DNA from: Methylobacterium sp. J-026
GTDB taxonomy: Bacteria > Pseudomonadota > Alphaproteobacteria > Rhizobiales > Beijerinckiaceae
Direction: 5' to 3'
NCBI RefSeq assembly: GCF_022829585.1
Contig: NZ_JAKSYC010000156.1
Location: 45,271 to 109,270, forward strand
Length of the DNA: 64,000 nucleotides
The notes below the pieces were generated by a model, which was not told the DNA's origin, searched no databases, and worked only from the letters and a program-made list of their open reading frames with translations. Positions 39,043 to 47,225 of this stretch are shown piece by piece. The position numbers were made by a program, and so were the translations under genes. The stretch's first letter is position 1. The number at the start of each line of letters is the position of its first letter.

Positions 39043-39831
39043 ATGCAGGACAGGCAGATCCGGGTCATCGGGATCGGCACCGGCGATCCCGAGCACCTGA
39101 CCCTCCAGGCGGTGCGGGCGCTCTCCGACATCGACGTCGTGTTCGTGCTCGACAAGCGCGCCGAGACCGCCGACCTCGTGGCGATCCGCAAACGGATCTG
39201 CGCGGCCCATATCCGGAAAGCCCACCGGGTCGTCACCGTGGAGGACCCGCCCCGGGAGCGCCGGCCGGCCGATTACGGGAGCACCGTCGAGGCCTGGCAC
39301 GCGGCCCGGGCCGAGCGGCTGGAGGCGGCCTTCGCGGCGGAGCTCGGGGCCGGGCAGATCGGGGCGATCCTGGTCTGGGGGGACCCGGCCCTCTACGACA
39401 GCATCCTGCGGATCCTCGACCGGATCGCCGCCCACGGACGCGTGGCCTTCGCCCGCACGGTGATCCCCGGCCTGTCCAGCGTGCAGGTGCTCGCCGCCCG
39501 CCACGGGGTGCCGCTGAACGGCATCGGCGGCGCGGTGCTGATCACCACCGGCCGGCGCCTCGCGGCCGGCTGGCCCGACGGCGCCGACAGCGTCGTGGTG
39601 ATGCTCGACGGCGATCCGAGTTTCGCCCATCTCGATCCGGACCTGGCGATCCACTGGGGCGCCTATCTCGGCGGCCCGGACGAGATCCTGATCGCCGGCC
39701 GGCTGGGCAGCGTGGGCGACGAGATCCGCCGGATCCGGGCGGAGGCCCGCATCCGGCACGGCTGGATCATGGATATCTACCTGCTGCGCCGTGACCGCGC
39801 CGCCGCGGACAGCGGGGACGCGGCCCGCTGA
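39043..39831 (+). CDS. cobF: Precorrin-6A synthase (deacetylating) CobF
   Basis: 262-residue SAM-dependent methyltransferase of aerobic cobalamin synthesis, which methylates C1 of precorrin-5 with loss of acetate. The tetrapyrrole methylase blocks are clear: VIGIGTGDPEHLTLQAVRAL, DVVFVLDKRAETADLVAIRK, EDPPRERRPADYGSTVEAWH, ILVWGDPALYDSILRILDRI, VIPGLSSVQVLAARHGVPLN, LITTGRRLA and GWIMDIYLLRR. It stands alone without other cob genes, which is common for cobF in alphaproteobacteria (established). No cobalamin riboswitch is seen before it. ATG at 39043. Confidence 0.94.
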   Translation: MQDRQIRVIGIGTGDPEHLTLQAVRALSDIDVVFVLDKRAETADLVAIRKRICAAHIRKAHRVVTVEDPPRERRPADYGSTVEAWHAARAERLEAAFAAELGAGQIGAILVWGDPALYDSILRILDRIAAHGRVAFARTVIPGLSSVQVLAARHGVPLNGIGGAVLITTGRRLAAGWPDGADSVVVMLDGDPSFAHLDPDLAIHWGAYLGGPDEILIAGRLGSVGDEIRRIRAEARIRHGWIMDIYLLRRDRAAADSGDAAR

Positions 39832-39878
39832 TCGGAACCGGAGACGACGCACGACGCGGCGCCCCGGTCGGCCCCTGG

Positions 39879-40133
39879 TCAGTCGGGGATCGCGAAGCCG
39901 ATCGACAGGCACAGGGCCGCCACCGCCGTCAGGGCCATTGCGGCCTGCCGGACCTGACGCCAGCGCGCGTTGCGCGCACGTTCCTCGGAACTGGCGCCCA
40001 GCTGCAATTCGTCGTCGAACCCCCTCACGAAGGAGTCGAAGTTCGGGAAGGCCCGGCGCGCGAGCCAGATCCACACGCCGACGGCGACGAGGCTGAAGGC
40101 CCAGCCCCCGTAGGTAAACGCATCGTCCAGCAT
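39879..40133 (-). CDS. Small hypothetical membrane protein, 84 aa
   Basis: Two hydrophobic segments (GGWAFSLVAVGVWIWLA near residue 10-25; AAMALTAVAALCLSIGFAIP at the C-terminus) flank a charged middle with many Arg. ATG at 40131-40133. No family recognised. Convergent with cobF. Plausible from length and codon bias. Confidence 0.55.
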   Translation of the reverse strand: MLDDAFTYGGWAFSLVAVGVWIWLARRAFPNFDSFVRGFDDELQLGASSEERARNARWRQVRQAAMALTAVAALCLSIGFAIPD

Positions 40134-40290
40134 CCGGCGCGTGCCTCTGAGCCTACGCCCCCCTCGCCACCCGTTCTACGGAAGGTTGAGGAGTTTGCCT
40201 AGGCGGGACAGCGGCGTCCGCGGCCGGTTTGGTGTTTCCGAACGTGTCCGGCGCAACGCCCCGGAACCCCGTCGCGCCGCTCCGCGACGC

Positions 40291-41130
40291 TCAGGCCCGG
40301 CCCAGGGCGTAGAGGGTGATGGCGGCGGCGTTCGAGACGTTGAGGCTGCGGATCGCCCCCGAGAACGGGATCCGGGCCAGGACGTCGCAGCAGCCCCGGG
40401 TGCGCTCGCGCAGGCCCTTGCCCTCGGCGCCCAGCACGATCACCAGCGGCCGGGCCACCGTCAGCGCGTCGAGGCTCTCCGGCGCGTCGGAATCGAGCCC
40501 GACCCGCGTGAACCCCCGCTCGCCCAGGGCGATCAGCGCCTCGGCGAGGTTCCGGACGGTCACGAACGGCACGTGCTCCAGCCCGCCGGAGGCGGATTTC
40601 GCCAGGACCCCGGTGGCGCCCGGCGCGTGGCGCGCGGTGGTGAGGATGCCCGACACCCCGAAGGCCGCGGCGGTGCGCACGATGGCCCCGACATTGTGCG
40701 GGTCGGTGATCTGGTCGAGGGCCAGCAGCAGGGCGTCGGCCGGCAGGTCGTCGAGCCCGGGGGCGGGCAGGGGCTCCGCCTCGAGATAGAGGCCCTGGTG
40801 GACGGCGTCCGGGCCGAGCAGCCGGCCGATCTCGCTCGGGCGGACCAGTTCCGGGGTGATCCGCAGGGCGCCAACGAACTCCGCCTCCAGCCGCGCGGCC
40901 GCGTTCTCGGTGGCGAGCAGCCGATGCAGGCCGCGGGCCGTGTTGCCGAGCGCCTGGACCACGGGATGCCAGCCGTAGAGCACCGCAGGTCCGTCGTCGT
41001 CGAGGTCCCGCCGTGGTCCCTTCGTGAAGGACCGGTTCCCGGGCCGGATGCCCGGCCCCCGGGGTCCGGACGGACGGGGGCGGGGCGGCCGGCCTTCGGG
41101 GGAACGGCCGTCGGTGCGGCGGTCCGTCAT
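40291..41130 (-). CDS. TrmH/SpoU-family rRNA 2'-O-methyltransferase (RlmB-like)
   Basis: 279 residues. After a disordered Arg/Pro-rich N-terminus (about 45 residues) comes a substrate-binding domain beginning LYGWHPVVQALGNTARGLHR and a SPOUT methyltransferase domain: LLALDQITDPHNVGAIVRTA (motif 1), LVIVLGAEGKGLRERTRGCC (motif 2), RIPFSGAIRSLNVSNAAAIT (motif 3). This pattern matches RlmB, which methylates G2251 of 23S rRNA; the exact position is not proven here. ATG at 41128-41130. Divergent from the repA region. Confidence 0.92.
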   Translation of the reverse strand: MTDRRTDGRSPEGRPPRPRPSGPRGPGIRPGNRSFTKGPRRDLDDDGPAVLYGWHPVVQALGNTARGLHRLLATENAAARLEAEFVGALRITPELVRPSEIGRLLGPDAVHQGLYLEAEPLPAPGLDDLPADALLLALDQITDPHNVGAIVRTAAAFGVSGILTTARHAPGATGVLAKSASGGLEHVPFVTVRNLAEALIALGERGFTRVGLDSDAPESLDALTVARPLVIVLGAEGKGLRERTRGCCDVLARIPFSGAIRSLNVSNAAAITLYALGRA

Positions 41131-41348
41131 CGGAACGCGATCGGGAAGGGGGGCATCGGCTCGGCCTTTCTGAAGGCCCTCTCGGGCGCTCCCGAGAAAC
41201 CGGGCGGCGCGGTCCGCGTCAAGGCGCCCGTGGGCGACCGGGTCGGGAGCGGGGATGCGGCCGTGCCGTGGTCCCGGGCGGATCCGGGATGTGGACAAGA
41301 CCGGCATATTCCCTTGAAACCATGTGCAGACGTGCCCGCCAAGAGGTG

Positions 41349-41366
41349 CGTTCGTCAGAACGAACG
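41349..41366. repeat. Inverted repeat CGTTCGT-N4-ACGAACG
   Basis: Seven-base perfect arms separated by CAGA, immediately upstream of an AT-rich patch and the iteron array. Possibly an operator or an initiator-binding inverted repeat; function inferred only from position. Confidence 0.5.
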
Positions 41367-41477
41367 AGCTCCGACGCACTAGGAAGATTATCTGTAAGAA
41401 TCTCTCAGAGAGTCAGTTCAGCAAGCTATATGGGGTGCGAAATTCGTGAGCTGCGCCAGGGGATTGAGCCTGTTTCT

Positions 41478-41701
41478 CGTATCCGACTCTGCGCGGTCGC
41501 GCATCGAACTCTGCGCCCGGACGTATCGGAGTCTGCGCCGGTGCGGCACGGCGGCGTATCGGAGTCTGCGCGGCGGCGTATCCGATTCGGCGCGGATTCG
41601 AGCCGGGCGCGGTGGATAGCGGGGACGGAATGCGCACCCCCGGCCGTATCGAACTCTGCGCCGGATGCGGCGACCGATCCGGGCCGTATGCAAGTCTGCG
41701 C
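41478..41701 (+). repeat. Seven iteron-like direct repeats, consensus CGTATCGNANTCTGCGC
   Basis: Copies start at 41478, 41500, 41522, 41555, 41577, 41645 and 41685. Each is 17 bases with few changes, e.g. CGTATCGGAGTCTGCGC, CGTATCGAACTCTGCGC, CGTATCCGATTCGGCGC. Start spacings are 22, 22, 33, 22, 68 and 40 bases, i.e. the first five are multiples of 11 (helically phased). This is the usual pattern of iterons bound by plasmid Rep proteins. Confidence 0.85.
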
Positions 41702-41864
41702 GCTCGGCTGTCCGCGGCCCGGGGAAACGGGGCGGGAAGCGGGGATTACCGGGACAAGCCGGACCGCCCCCGGACTTCGGCGGCCGAATCGTGGCATGGC
41801 AGGATCGGGCCGCCCTCCCGTCTGCCGGGAAGGCGCGCGTCCGTGCGATTCGGGCCGAGGGGCG

Positions 41865-42953
41865 ATGGGCATCGAGGAGAAGATCGCCGACATCCACGAT
41901 CCGGACCTGCGGGCCGAGGTCGAGGCGGCGCGCGGCGGCTTCCTGTTCGCGCAGATCGTCGAGCACGTCCTGCATCGCCAGCGCGAGCGCGACGCACAGG
42001 CCGCCCTCCTGGGGGAGGCGGAACTCCGCCGCGCCGCCCTCTCGCGCGACCAGCGCCGCCGCGACGCCGTGCGGCTCGTGATCGAGAGCGAGCCGGCGCT
42101 GCCGTCGAGCCTCCAGCACATCCACTCGGTGCTGGCCCTGTGCGGCCTGCCCTACCGCGACCCCGGGCCGGTCCGCGAGTTCTCGCGGACCTACGGGCGC
42201 AACTCGCTCAGCCTGATCGCCGGACGGATCAAGGACCCCGAGACCGGCGCGTTCACGCCCCAGGGGCTGCCCTACGGGCCGAAGGCCCGGCTGGTGCTGC
42301 TCCACCTCTGCACCGAGGCGGTACGCCAGCGCAGCCCCACCGTGAAGGTCGCCGAGACCCTGTCGGGCTTCATGCGCGAGATGGGCTTCGCGGTCACGGG
42401 CGGCGAGCGCGGCACCATCCGCCAGTTCAAGGAGCAGCTGAACCGCCTGGCCGCCTGCTCCATGCAGATCGGCCTCTGGGACGGGCGCGACAGCGCCACC
42501 ACCCTCAACGTCCCGCCCTTCCGCAGCCTGGAACTGTGGCGCCCCCGCGCCGGCGAGGGCGACGACACCGCGGGGCGCACCGTGCGCTTCGATCCGGAAT
42601 TCTACGAGACCCTGATCCGGCACGCCCTGCCGGTCGACGTCCGGGCCGCCCGCGCCTTCTCGGGCTCGGCGCGCAAGCTCGACCTCCTGTTCTGGACCGG
42701 CTACCGGCTGCGGTCCCTGCAGCGGCCGCTGCGGCTGACATGGTCCAACCTCCACGCGCAGTTCGGCGCCGAGAACGCCTCGATCCGCAGCTTCCGGCAG
42801 GCGTTCAAGGCGGATCTCGCCCACCTGCGCGAGGTCTTCCCCCGCCTGCCGATGATGCTGGACGACGGCGGCCTGACCCTGCACCCGGCCGATCCGAGCG
42901 CGCTGCTGGTTCCGCCCCGGCCGGCGGCCAAGGGAATACGGGCGCGGCGCTGA
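41865..42953 (+). CDS. repA: Plasmid-type replication initiator RepA
   Basis: 362-residue protein of the RepA_C (plasmid-encoded RepA, PF04796-like) type, assigned by eye. Blocks SLQHIHSVLALCGLPYRDPG, REFSRTYGRNSLSLIAGR, KARLVLLHLCTEAVRQRSPT, KVAETLSGFMREMGFAVTGG, KEQLNRLAACSMQIGLWDGR, ARKLDLLFWTGYRLRSL and LHAQFGAENASIRSFRQAFK, a tandem winged-helix fold. The ATG at 41865 has GAGGGG upstream. It directly follows an iteron array; no parAB, mob or transfer gene is near. Seems intact, so either an integrated plasmid origin that may still be functional, or a domesticated regulator. Confidence 0.82.
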   Translation: MGIEEKIADIHDPDLRAEVEAARGGFLFAQIVEHVLHRQRERDAQAALLGEAELRRAALSRDQRRRDAVRLVIESEPALPSSLQHIHSVLALCGLPYRDPGPVREFSRTYGRNSLSLIAGRIKDPETGAFTPQGLPYGPKARLVLLHLCTEAVRQRSPTVKVAETLSGFMREMGFAVTGGERGTIRQFKEQLNRLAACSMQIGLWDGRDSATTLNVPPFRSLELWRPRAGEGDDTAGRTVRFDPEFYETLIRHALPVDVRAARAFSGSARKLDLLFWTGYRLRSLQRPLRLTWSNLHAQFGAENASIRSFRQAFKADLAHLREVFPRLPMMLDDGGLTLHPADPSALLVPPRPAAKGIRARR

Positions 42954-43086
42954 GGGACCGGCCCGGCCGGTGGGCGGCGATCCCTGACACGCGCGGCAGA
43001 CCGCGCTCGATCCGTGAGCCGGCCGGGTACCGGACAATCATGATGGAATATTCCGGACGGCTACGCAGGGAAGATAGCGATCTCTG

Positions 43087-43132
43087 TTCCCTAGAAAGGG
43101 AAAGCGTGTATGTTCCCTCCGACGAGAGGGAA
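43087..43132. promoter_or_regulatory. Duplicated palindrome TTCCCT/AGGGAA upstream of HARE-HTH gene
   Basis: TTCCCT-AGAA-AGGGAA at 43087-43102 and TTCCCT-N8-AGGGAA at 43113-43132, just before (and partly covering) the ribosome-binding site of the next gene. Two sites about 27 bases apart suggest cooperative binding by a dimer, likely autoregulation. Confidence 0.55.
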
Positions 43133-43138
43133 TGGCCG

Positions 43139-43690
43139 ATGGGATTGTCCGACGCCGAGATCGCGATGCGGCTCGAAGCCCTGCGCCGGCAGCGCGAGGC
43201 GCTCGATCGGGACATCGCGGATCTCATCCTGTACCGCGACCTCGGCCGCCGCCTGGGGGCAGGGGCCGCGACCCGTGACCGGACGCCCGAACCGGGTGCC
43301 GGCCCCGCCGACGGTCCGGCGCCCGAGCCGGTCCCGCTCCCCGCGCCGCCGATCGCGGCACGCGCGTCCGGCGGCGGATCCTCCGGGACCGCGGAGACGC
43401 GCGGGGCGGTCCCGCCGGCCGTGGCCTTCACGGAGGATGCGGCCGGTGCCCGGCGCTACGGGCGGGCCCTGGTCCAGGCCGCCTGCACGGCGATCGCGCA
43501 GGCGGGCCGGCCGCTGCACGCAGCCGAGATCCTGGAACGCCTCCTGGGCCAGGGCTTCACCCTGCCGGGCCGGGATCCCGTGGCGGCCCTCAACACCCGC
43601 CTGTGGAAGCGGTCCGGCCCGGGCGGACCTTTGCGCCGCGTCGGCGAGGCCACCTATGCGCTGGCAACCCCGGATTCGACGCCCGCGTGA
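43139..43690 (+). CDS. HARE-HTH-type winged-helix protein
   Basis: 183 residues. The N-terminal 40 residues (LSDAEIAMRLEALRRQREAL and DRDIADLILYRDLGRRL) look coiled-coil; then an Ala/Pro-rich linker (about 45-110); the C-terminal domain (AGRPLHAAEILERLLGQGF, ALNTRLWKRSGPGG, FRRVG-type LRRVGEATYALA) matches the HARE-HTH (HB1/ASXL/restriction-endonuclease HTH) winged helix by eye. It may be a DNA-binding regulator or the accessory to the replicon. ATG at 43139 overlaps a palindrome, suggesting self-regulation. It is downstream of repA by about 185 bases. Confidence 0.7.
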   Translation: MGLSDAEIAMRLEALRRQREALDRDIADLILYRDLGRRLGAGAATRDRTPEPGAGPADGPAPEPVPLPAPPIAARASGGGSSGTAETRGAVPPAVAFTEDAAGARRYGRALVQAACTAIAQAGRPLHAAEILERLLGQGFTLPGRDPVAALNTRLWKRSGPGGPLRRVGEATYALATPDSTPA

Positions 43691-43912
43691 CCCTGCGCGG
43701 ACGGGTCACGAACGCGTGACGGATCGCCGGCCGCGGGGCCGGGTCCCCCATATTGGGGTCGCGCGGCGGGCGAGCCGGATCGTACCGTCGCCGCGGCAGG
43801 GCGATCCGCCGTCTCGAAGGCGGCGGCATGGACCGTGCCGGAGATGGGCCGTTCGGGCCGGGGAGGGGACCATGGGCGGGATCGACCGGGATCGGAGCCC
43901 CGGAGGCGGGTG

Positions 43913-44131
43913 GTGACGCCGGCCCTCGTGAGCCCGGCGGCGCAGGCCTGCGCGTTCGTGCTCGGTTGCGCGGTGATCCATGCCGCCCGGGCGCACGCGG
44001 AACTCCTCACGCGCCTGCTCGTCGCCGCGGCGATCGGCGCGGCCGTGCTGGTGCTGCTCGTCGCCTCCCTCGCCTACGCGCCGGGGGCCGACGAGACCTT
44101 CGACGAGGTTTCGGTCTACGCGGCCTCGTGA
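43913..44131 (+). CDS. Small membrane protein, 72 aa
   Basis: The GTG at 43913 has GGAGG six bases upstream. Two hydrophobic stretches (VSPAAQACAFVLGCAVIHAA; LLTRLLVAAAIGAAVLVLLVASL) and a short acidic tail. A longer ATG-initiated frame exists but the coding bias supports this start. Convergent with the next gene. No family recognised. Confidence 0.5.
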   Translation: MTPALVSPAAQACAFVLGCAVIHAARAHAELLTRLLVAAAIGAAVLVLLVASLAYAPGADETFDEVSVYAAS

Positions 44132-44153
44132 GCCCCGCGCCGGACCGGCCGGC

Positions 44154-44489
44154 TCAGTTGATCAGGCAGAAGCCGGCGCCGGTCCCGACCCGGCGATCCT
44201 GGGCGCACCAGGGCCGGGCGGGCCCGGACTTCAGGTCGGCGAGCGCCTGTTTCCCACCCGGATCGCCGCGTGCCGCGCGGACCCCGAGGGGGGACTGGCC
44301 GGCCCTGGCGCCGACCGGCACGGCCGGGCCGGCGTCGGGGCGGCCGGCATCGGCTCCCCGTTCGGGCGCAACGAGGCTCGGCTGCATCAGATCGGGGGGC
44401 GCCAGGGTTGCGAGCCCCGGCATGTCCTGCGCGGCGGCGGCGCCGCACAGGATCAGACAGGCGGCGGGCGCCGCGAGGAACCTGAGCAT
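44154..44489 (-). CDS. Small exported protein with C-terminal cysteine pair
   Basis: 111 residues with a signal peptide (MLRFLAAPAACLILCGAAAA, cleaved after AAAQ), a Pro/Ala-rich middle and a C-terminal pair of cysteines (RPWCAQDRRVGTGAGFCLIN), probably a disulphide. AGGAG eight bases upstream of the ATG supports the start. No known family. Likely periplasmic. Confidence 0.65.
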   Translation of the reverse strand: MLRFLAAPAACLILCGAAAAQDMPGLATLAPPDLMQPSLVAPERGADAGRPDAGPAVPVGARAGQSPLGVRAARGDPGGKQALADLKSGPARPWCAQDRRVGTGAGFCLIN

Positions 44490-44835
44490 CGACGAAGCTC
44501 CTGCCGAGAATGACCCTGTCGGCCAGGCCTGCGCAGCAGGACCGACCGGCGGGGCGACCCTAGGCGGTGGCGCGTTAAGAGCGTGCCAAGATTTAGGATT
44601 AACCAAGTCCCAAGTTCGTATATCGGTCTGGTCTATGAAAACGATCGGACCCTGCCGGATGTGCGGCCGATCGATACGTTCGATTCCCCGGGCGCGACGG
44701 CCTATCCCGACCGCCGGGGGCGGCACCGTCCGGGGCGATGCGGGAGCCGCTGACGGAGCGACCGGGCGCGCGTGCCGCGCGGTCCCCGAAGTGACCCCCG
44801 ATCCGGCTGAGCGGTGGTGACCGGCCACCGCACCG

Positions 44836-44925
44836 ACCCGGGGCTCTGCCCCGAGACCCCGCCAAAGGGATGATCCCTCCGGAATCCACGCGATCGGGTC
44901 GACAGGCGATCCTGCGCGGCAACGG
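44836..44925 (-). repeat. Modular palindromic repeat, copy E (inverted; near-identical to copy F)
   Basis: Read on the minus strand it starts CCGTTGCCGCGCAGGATCGC, runs through TCGACCCGATCGCGTGG to CCCTTTGGCGGGGTCTCGG and GGCAGAGCCCCG. Copy F at 59312-59400 is the same with about five base differences over about 85 bases (counted by eye). Confidence 0.85.
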
Positions 44926-45334
44926 GCGCGATCACAGTCCATCATCCTGATCCCGACCTTCAGGACGATGCCCTCGGGCCACGATCTCACCGTGGCCCCA
45001 TCCCGGGCGACCACCGCCAAGGCCGGCAGGCGACCGGAGCGGCGTCCGACCTGCGGGGAGGGGACCCAACCGGCCCTGCCCCCGATCGACGGCGCGGTCC
45101 GATCCGTCCAGCCACGGGGCTGCCTCCGACTCAGAGGCGGACGATCTCCGACACCGCCGTCCCGGCGGAGCGGCGGCCCGGCTTCGGTCCGGCGACGCCG
45201 GAACCGCCGACAGACCGAAAGACGACACCCCGGCTGCTCTCGGCCCATGCCCATCCGGAATTCGCATAAGATATATTATGGAACTAAACACATCGATGCG
45301 GCGGGGTGAGGGGGCCTGGATCGCCGTTCGGCAA

Positions 45335-45381
45335 AAATCCGGCCTTCGGGAAATCTGGCCTTAGGAAATCCAGCCTTCGGG
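45335..45381 (+). repeat. Three short direct repeats
   Basis: AAATCCGGCCTTCGGG, AAATCTGGCCTTAGG and AAATCCAGCCTTCGGG in tandem, about 110 bases past the helicase stop. Possibly regulatory; no function inferred. Confidence 0.6.
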
Positions 45382-45491
45382 AACGCTGCGGCGGACGGGG
45401 CGGCGTGCTCCGCCGGACCCGCCGAGGCTGCGCTGCATCCGCACCGGGCCGACCGGGCGAGGGCGGTCCCGGTCCCCTCCCCGCGCGGATG

Positions 45492-47210
45492 TCACGCGTC
45501 GTACCCGGGCCGCCGCCGCACAGCGCCGAGAATCCGCCCGTCCGGCGCCCGGCACTCGATCTGCTCCGACAGCCGGCCGGGCCGGATCCGGATCGCCGCC
45601 GGCCGGGTCAGGCAGGCGGCGCGGTCTAGGAACCCGGCTGCGGTCATCGGCGCGTCCCGGCCGCCGCCGAGGCCGCGCCACCAATGCACCGCCTTCTCGC
45701 GCTCGTAGCCGCTCCGCTCGGGTCGCAGGCGCACGTGCCAATCGGCCTCCGCGGCGCCGTCCCGCCAGCCGATCACGAGGTCGAGTCCGTCCGGCGCGGC
45801 CTGCAGGCTCAGCCCCGTGACCGGATGCCAGGCGGGCTCCGGCACGGGGGCAGGGCCGCCCGGTCCGATGCCGTGCCCGCCGAGATCGGTCGAGAGGATC
45901 GGCAGCGCGTCGTCGGCCGCCGCGTCGTGCGGGGGCAGGGCCTCCGCCTCCGGCTCGGTCCAGCAGGCCTCGCAGGTCGAGGCGTTGAGGGCGATCAGGG
46001 CACCGCAGCCGGGGCAGGGCTTGGCGCGCAGGCCCCCTGCCCCGCCGCGCAGCTGGCCCTGGACCTCGGCGGCGCTCCGGACGGTGACGGCGTCCACCGG
46101 GCCGTGCATCCGCACCAGCCCGGCATAGTCGAGGATCAGCGCGTCGGCCTTGTCCGGCGCGCAGCGCAGCGCCCGGCCGACCTGCTGCACGTAGAGCCCG
46201 GTGCTGCGGGTCGGGCGCAGGAGCGCCACGAGATCGACCTCGGGAACGTTGAAACCGGTGCCGAGTACCCCCACCGAGGTCAGGCAGCGGGTCCGTCCGG
46301 CCCGGAACCCCGCCACGATCCGGTCGCGCTCCCGGCGGGGCGTCTCGCCCGAGACAGTCTCGCAGGCATAGCCCTCCGCCCGCACGGCGTCGCGCACGGA
46401 ATCGGCATGGGCGAGGCCGGCGCAGAAGGCGAGCCACGCCCGCCGCCCCCGGCCATAATCCACCAGTTCCGCGACCGCGGCCCGAGTGATCCCGTCGCGG
46501 TTGACCGCCGCCTCCAGCTCCCCCGGGATGTAGTCGCCCCCGCGCCGTCCGACCCCGGAGACGTCGAGCTGGGTCAGCGTCGCCTTGGACACGAGGGGCG
46601 CCAGAAACCCCCGCCGGATCAGGTCGAACGTGTCGGCCTCGTAGGCGATTCCGGAGAACAAGCGGCCCGCGCCTTCGTCGAGGCGACCGGAATCGAGGCG
46701 GTAGGGGGTCGCGGTGAAGCCCGCCACCCGCAGGCCGGGGGTCGCCGCCCGCAGGCCCGCCAGGAACCGGCCGTAGCGGGTGTCGGCGGCGCGGGGGATC
46801 AGGTGGGCCTCGTCGACGATCACGAGGTCGCGCGGACCCACCGCGTCGAGCCGGTCGGCCACCGACTGGATGCCGCAGACCAGCACCTGCGCCCCGGCCT
46901 CCCGCCGCCGGAGCCCGGCGGAGAAGATCCCGGCCGGCGCCTCCGGCCAGTAGCGGGTCAGTTCGGCAAAGTTCTGGGCGACGAGCTCGCGGCTATGGGT
47001 GACGATCGCCACCCGGGCGCGGGGGTTTTCGGCGAGCGTCTCCCGGGCGAGGGCGGCGATGACCAGGGCCTTGCCGGCCCCGGTGGGCAGCACGACCAGG
47101 TGGCCGGGCGCCGCCGCGTCGCCCCCTCCCCGCCCCCAGGCGGCCGAGAGCGCGTCGAGGCTGGCGCGCTGATAGTCCCGCAGGCGCAGCATGGCGGCGG
47201 TCTGGAGCAT
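45492..47210 (-). CDS. DEAD/DEAH-box helicase (SSL2/RAD25-like superfamily 2)
   Basis: 572 residues. The N-terminal helicase core has the Q-motif region RLRDYQRASLDALSAAW, Walker A LPTGAGKALVIAAL (PTGAGKA), motif II VDEAH, motif III GFTATPYRLD, and in the second RecA domain SVGVLGTGFNVPEVDLVALL and motif VI QQVGRALRCAPDK. Residues 385-405 contain a CxxC...CxxC zinc knuckle (CPGCGALIALNASTCEACW). The C-terminal 150 residues are unassigned. Start taken at 47210; the ATG at 47192 is possible. DNA or RNA unwinding is likely; partner unknown. Confidence 0.9.
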   Translation of the reverse strand: MLQTAAMLRLRDYQRASLDALSAAWGRGGGDAAAPGHLVVLPTGAGKALVIAALARETLAENPRARVAIVTHSRELVAQNFAELTRYWPEAPAGIFSAGLRRREAGAQVLVCGIQSVADRLDAVGPRDLVIVDEAHLIPRAADTRYGRFLAGLRAATPGLRVAGFTATPYRLDSGRLDEGAGRLFSGIAYEADTFDLIRRGFLAPLVSKATLTQLDVSGVGRRGGDYIPGELEAAVNRDGITRAAVAELVDYGRGRRAWLAFCAGLAHADSVRDAVRAEGYACETVSGETPRRERDRIVAGFRAGRTRCLTSVGVLGTGFNVPEVDLVALLRPTRSTGLYVQQVGRALRCAPDKADALILDYAGLVRMHGPVDAVTVRSAAEVQGQLRGGAGGLRAKPCPGCGALIALNASTCEACWTEPEAEALPPHDAAADDALPILSTDLGGHGIGPGGPAPVPEPAWHPVTGLSLQAAPDGLDLVIGWRDGAAEADWHVRLRPERSGYEREKAVHWWRGLGGGRDAPMTAAGFLDRAACLTRPAAIRIRPGRLSEQIECRAPDGRILGAVRRRPGYDA

Positions 47211-47225
47211 CGTCCCGAAGGATGG

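Larger units (their letters stand above)
41131..41864. other. Putative plasmid-type replication origin region
   Basis: About 730 bases without genes, between the rlmB-like gene and repA. It contains a 7-bp inverted repeat (41349-41366), an imperfect DnaA-box-like TTATCTGTA (41388-41396), an AT-rich patch with CTCTCAGAGAG, and seven iteron-like repeats (41478-41701). Together with the downstream RepA this is the layout of an iteron origin. Long frames crossing it look like chance ORFs. Confidence 0.6.
44490..45491. other. 1-kb region without a supported gene
   Basis: Contains a relic of the modular repeat (44836-44925), an AT-rich patch around 45260-45295, and three copies of a 15-16 base direct repeat (45335-45381). 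A 61-codon frame at 44636-44820 (with CRMCGR) has no ribosome-binding site and is not called. I see no RNA gene. Confidence 0.45.

Noticed and set aside
41388..41396. DnaA box TTATCTGTA
   Set aside because: Two mismatches to TTATCCACA; too weak to call alone, mentioned only as part of the origin-like region.
41478..41701. CRISPR-like direct repeats
   Set aside because: Repeats are 17 bases with irregular and very short spacers, no cas genes; the pattern fits iterons.
44636..44820. 61-codon frame containing CRMCGR
   Set aside because: No ribosome-binding site, low-complexity composition and overlap with the beginning of a repeat; a zinc-knuckle protein is not supported.
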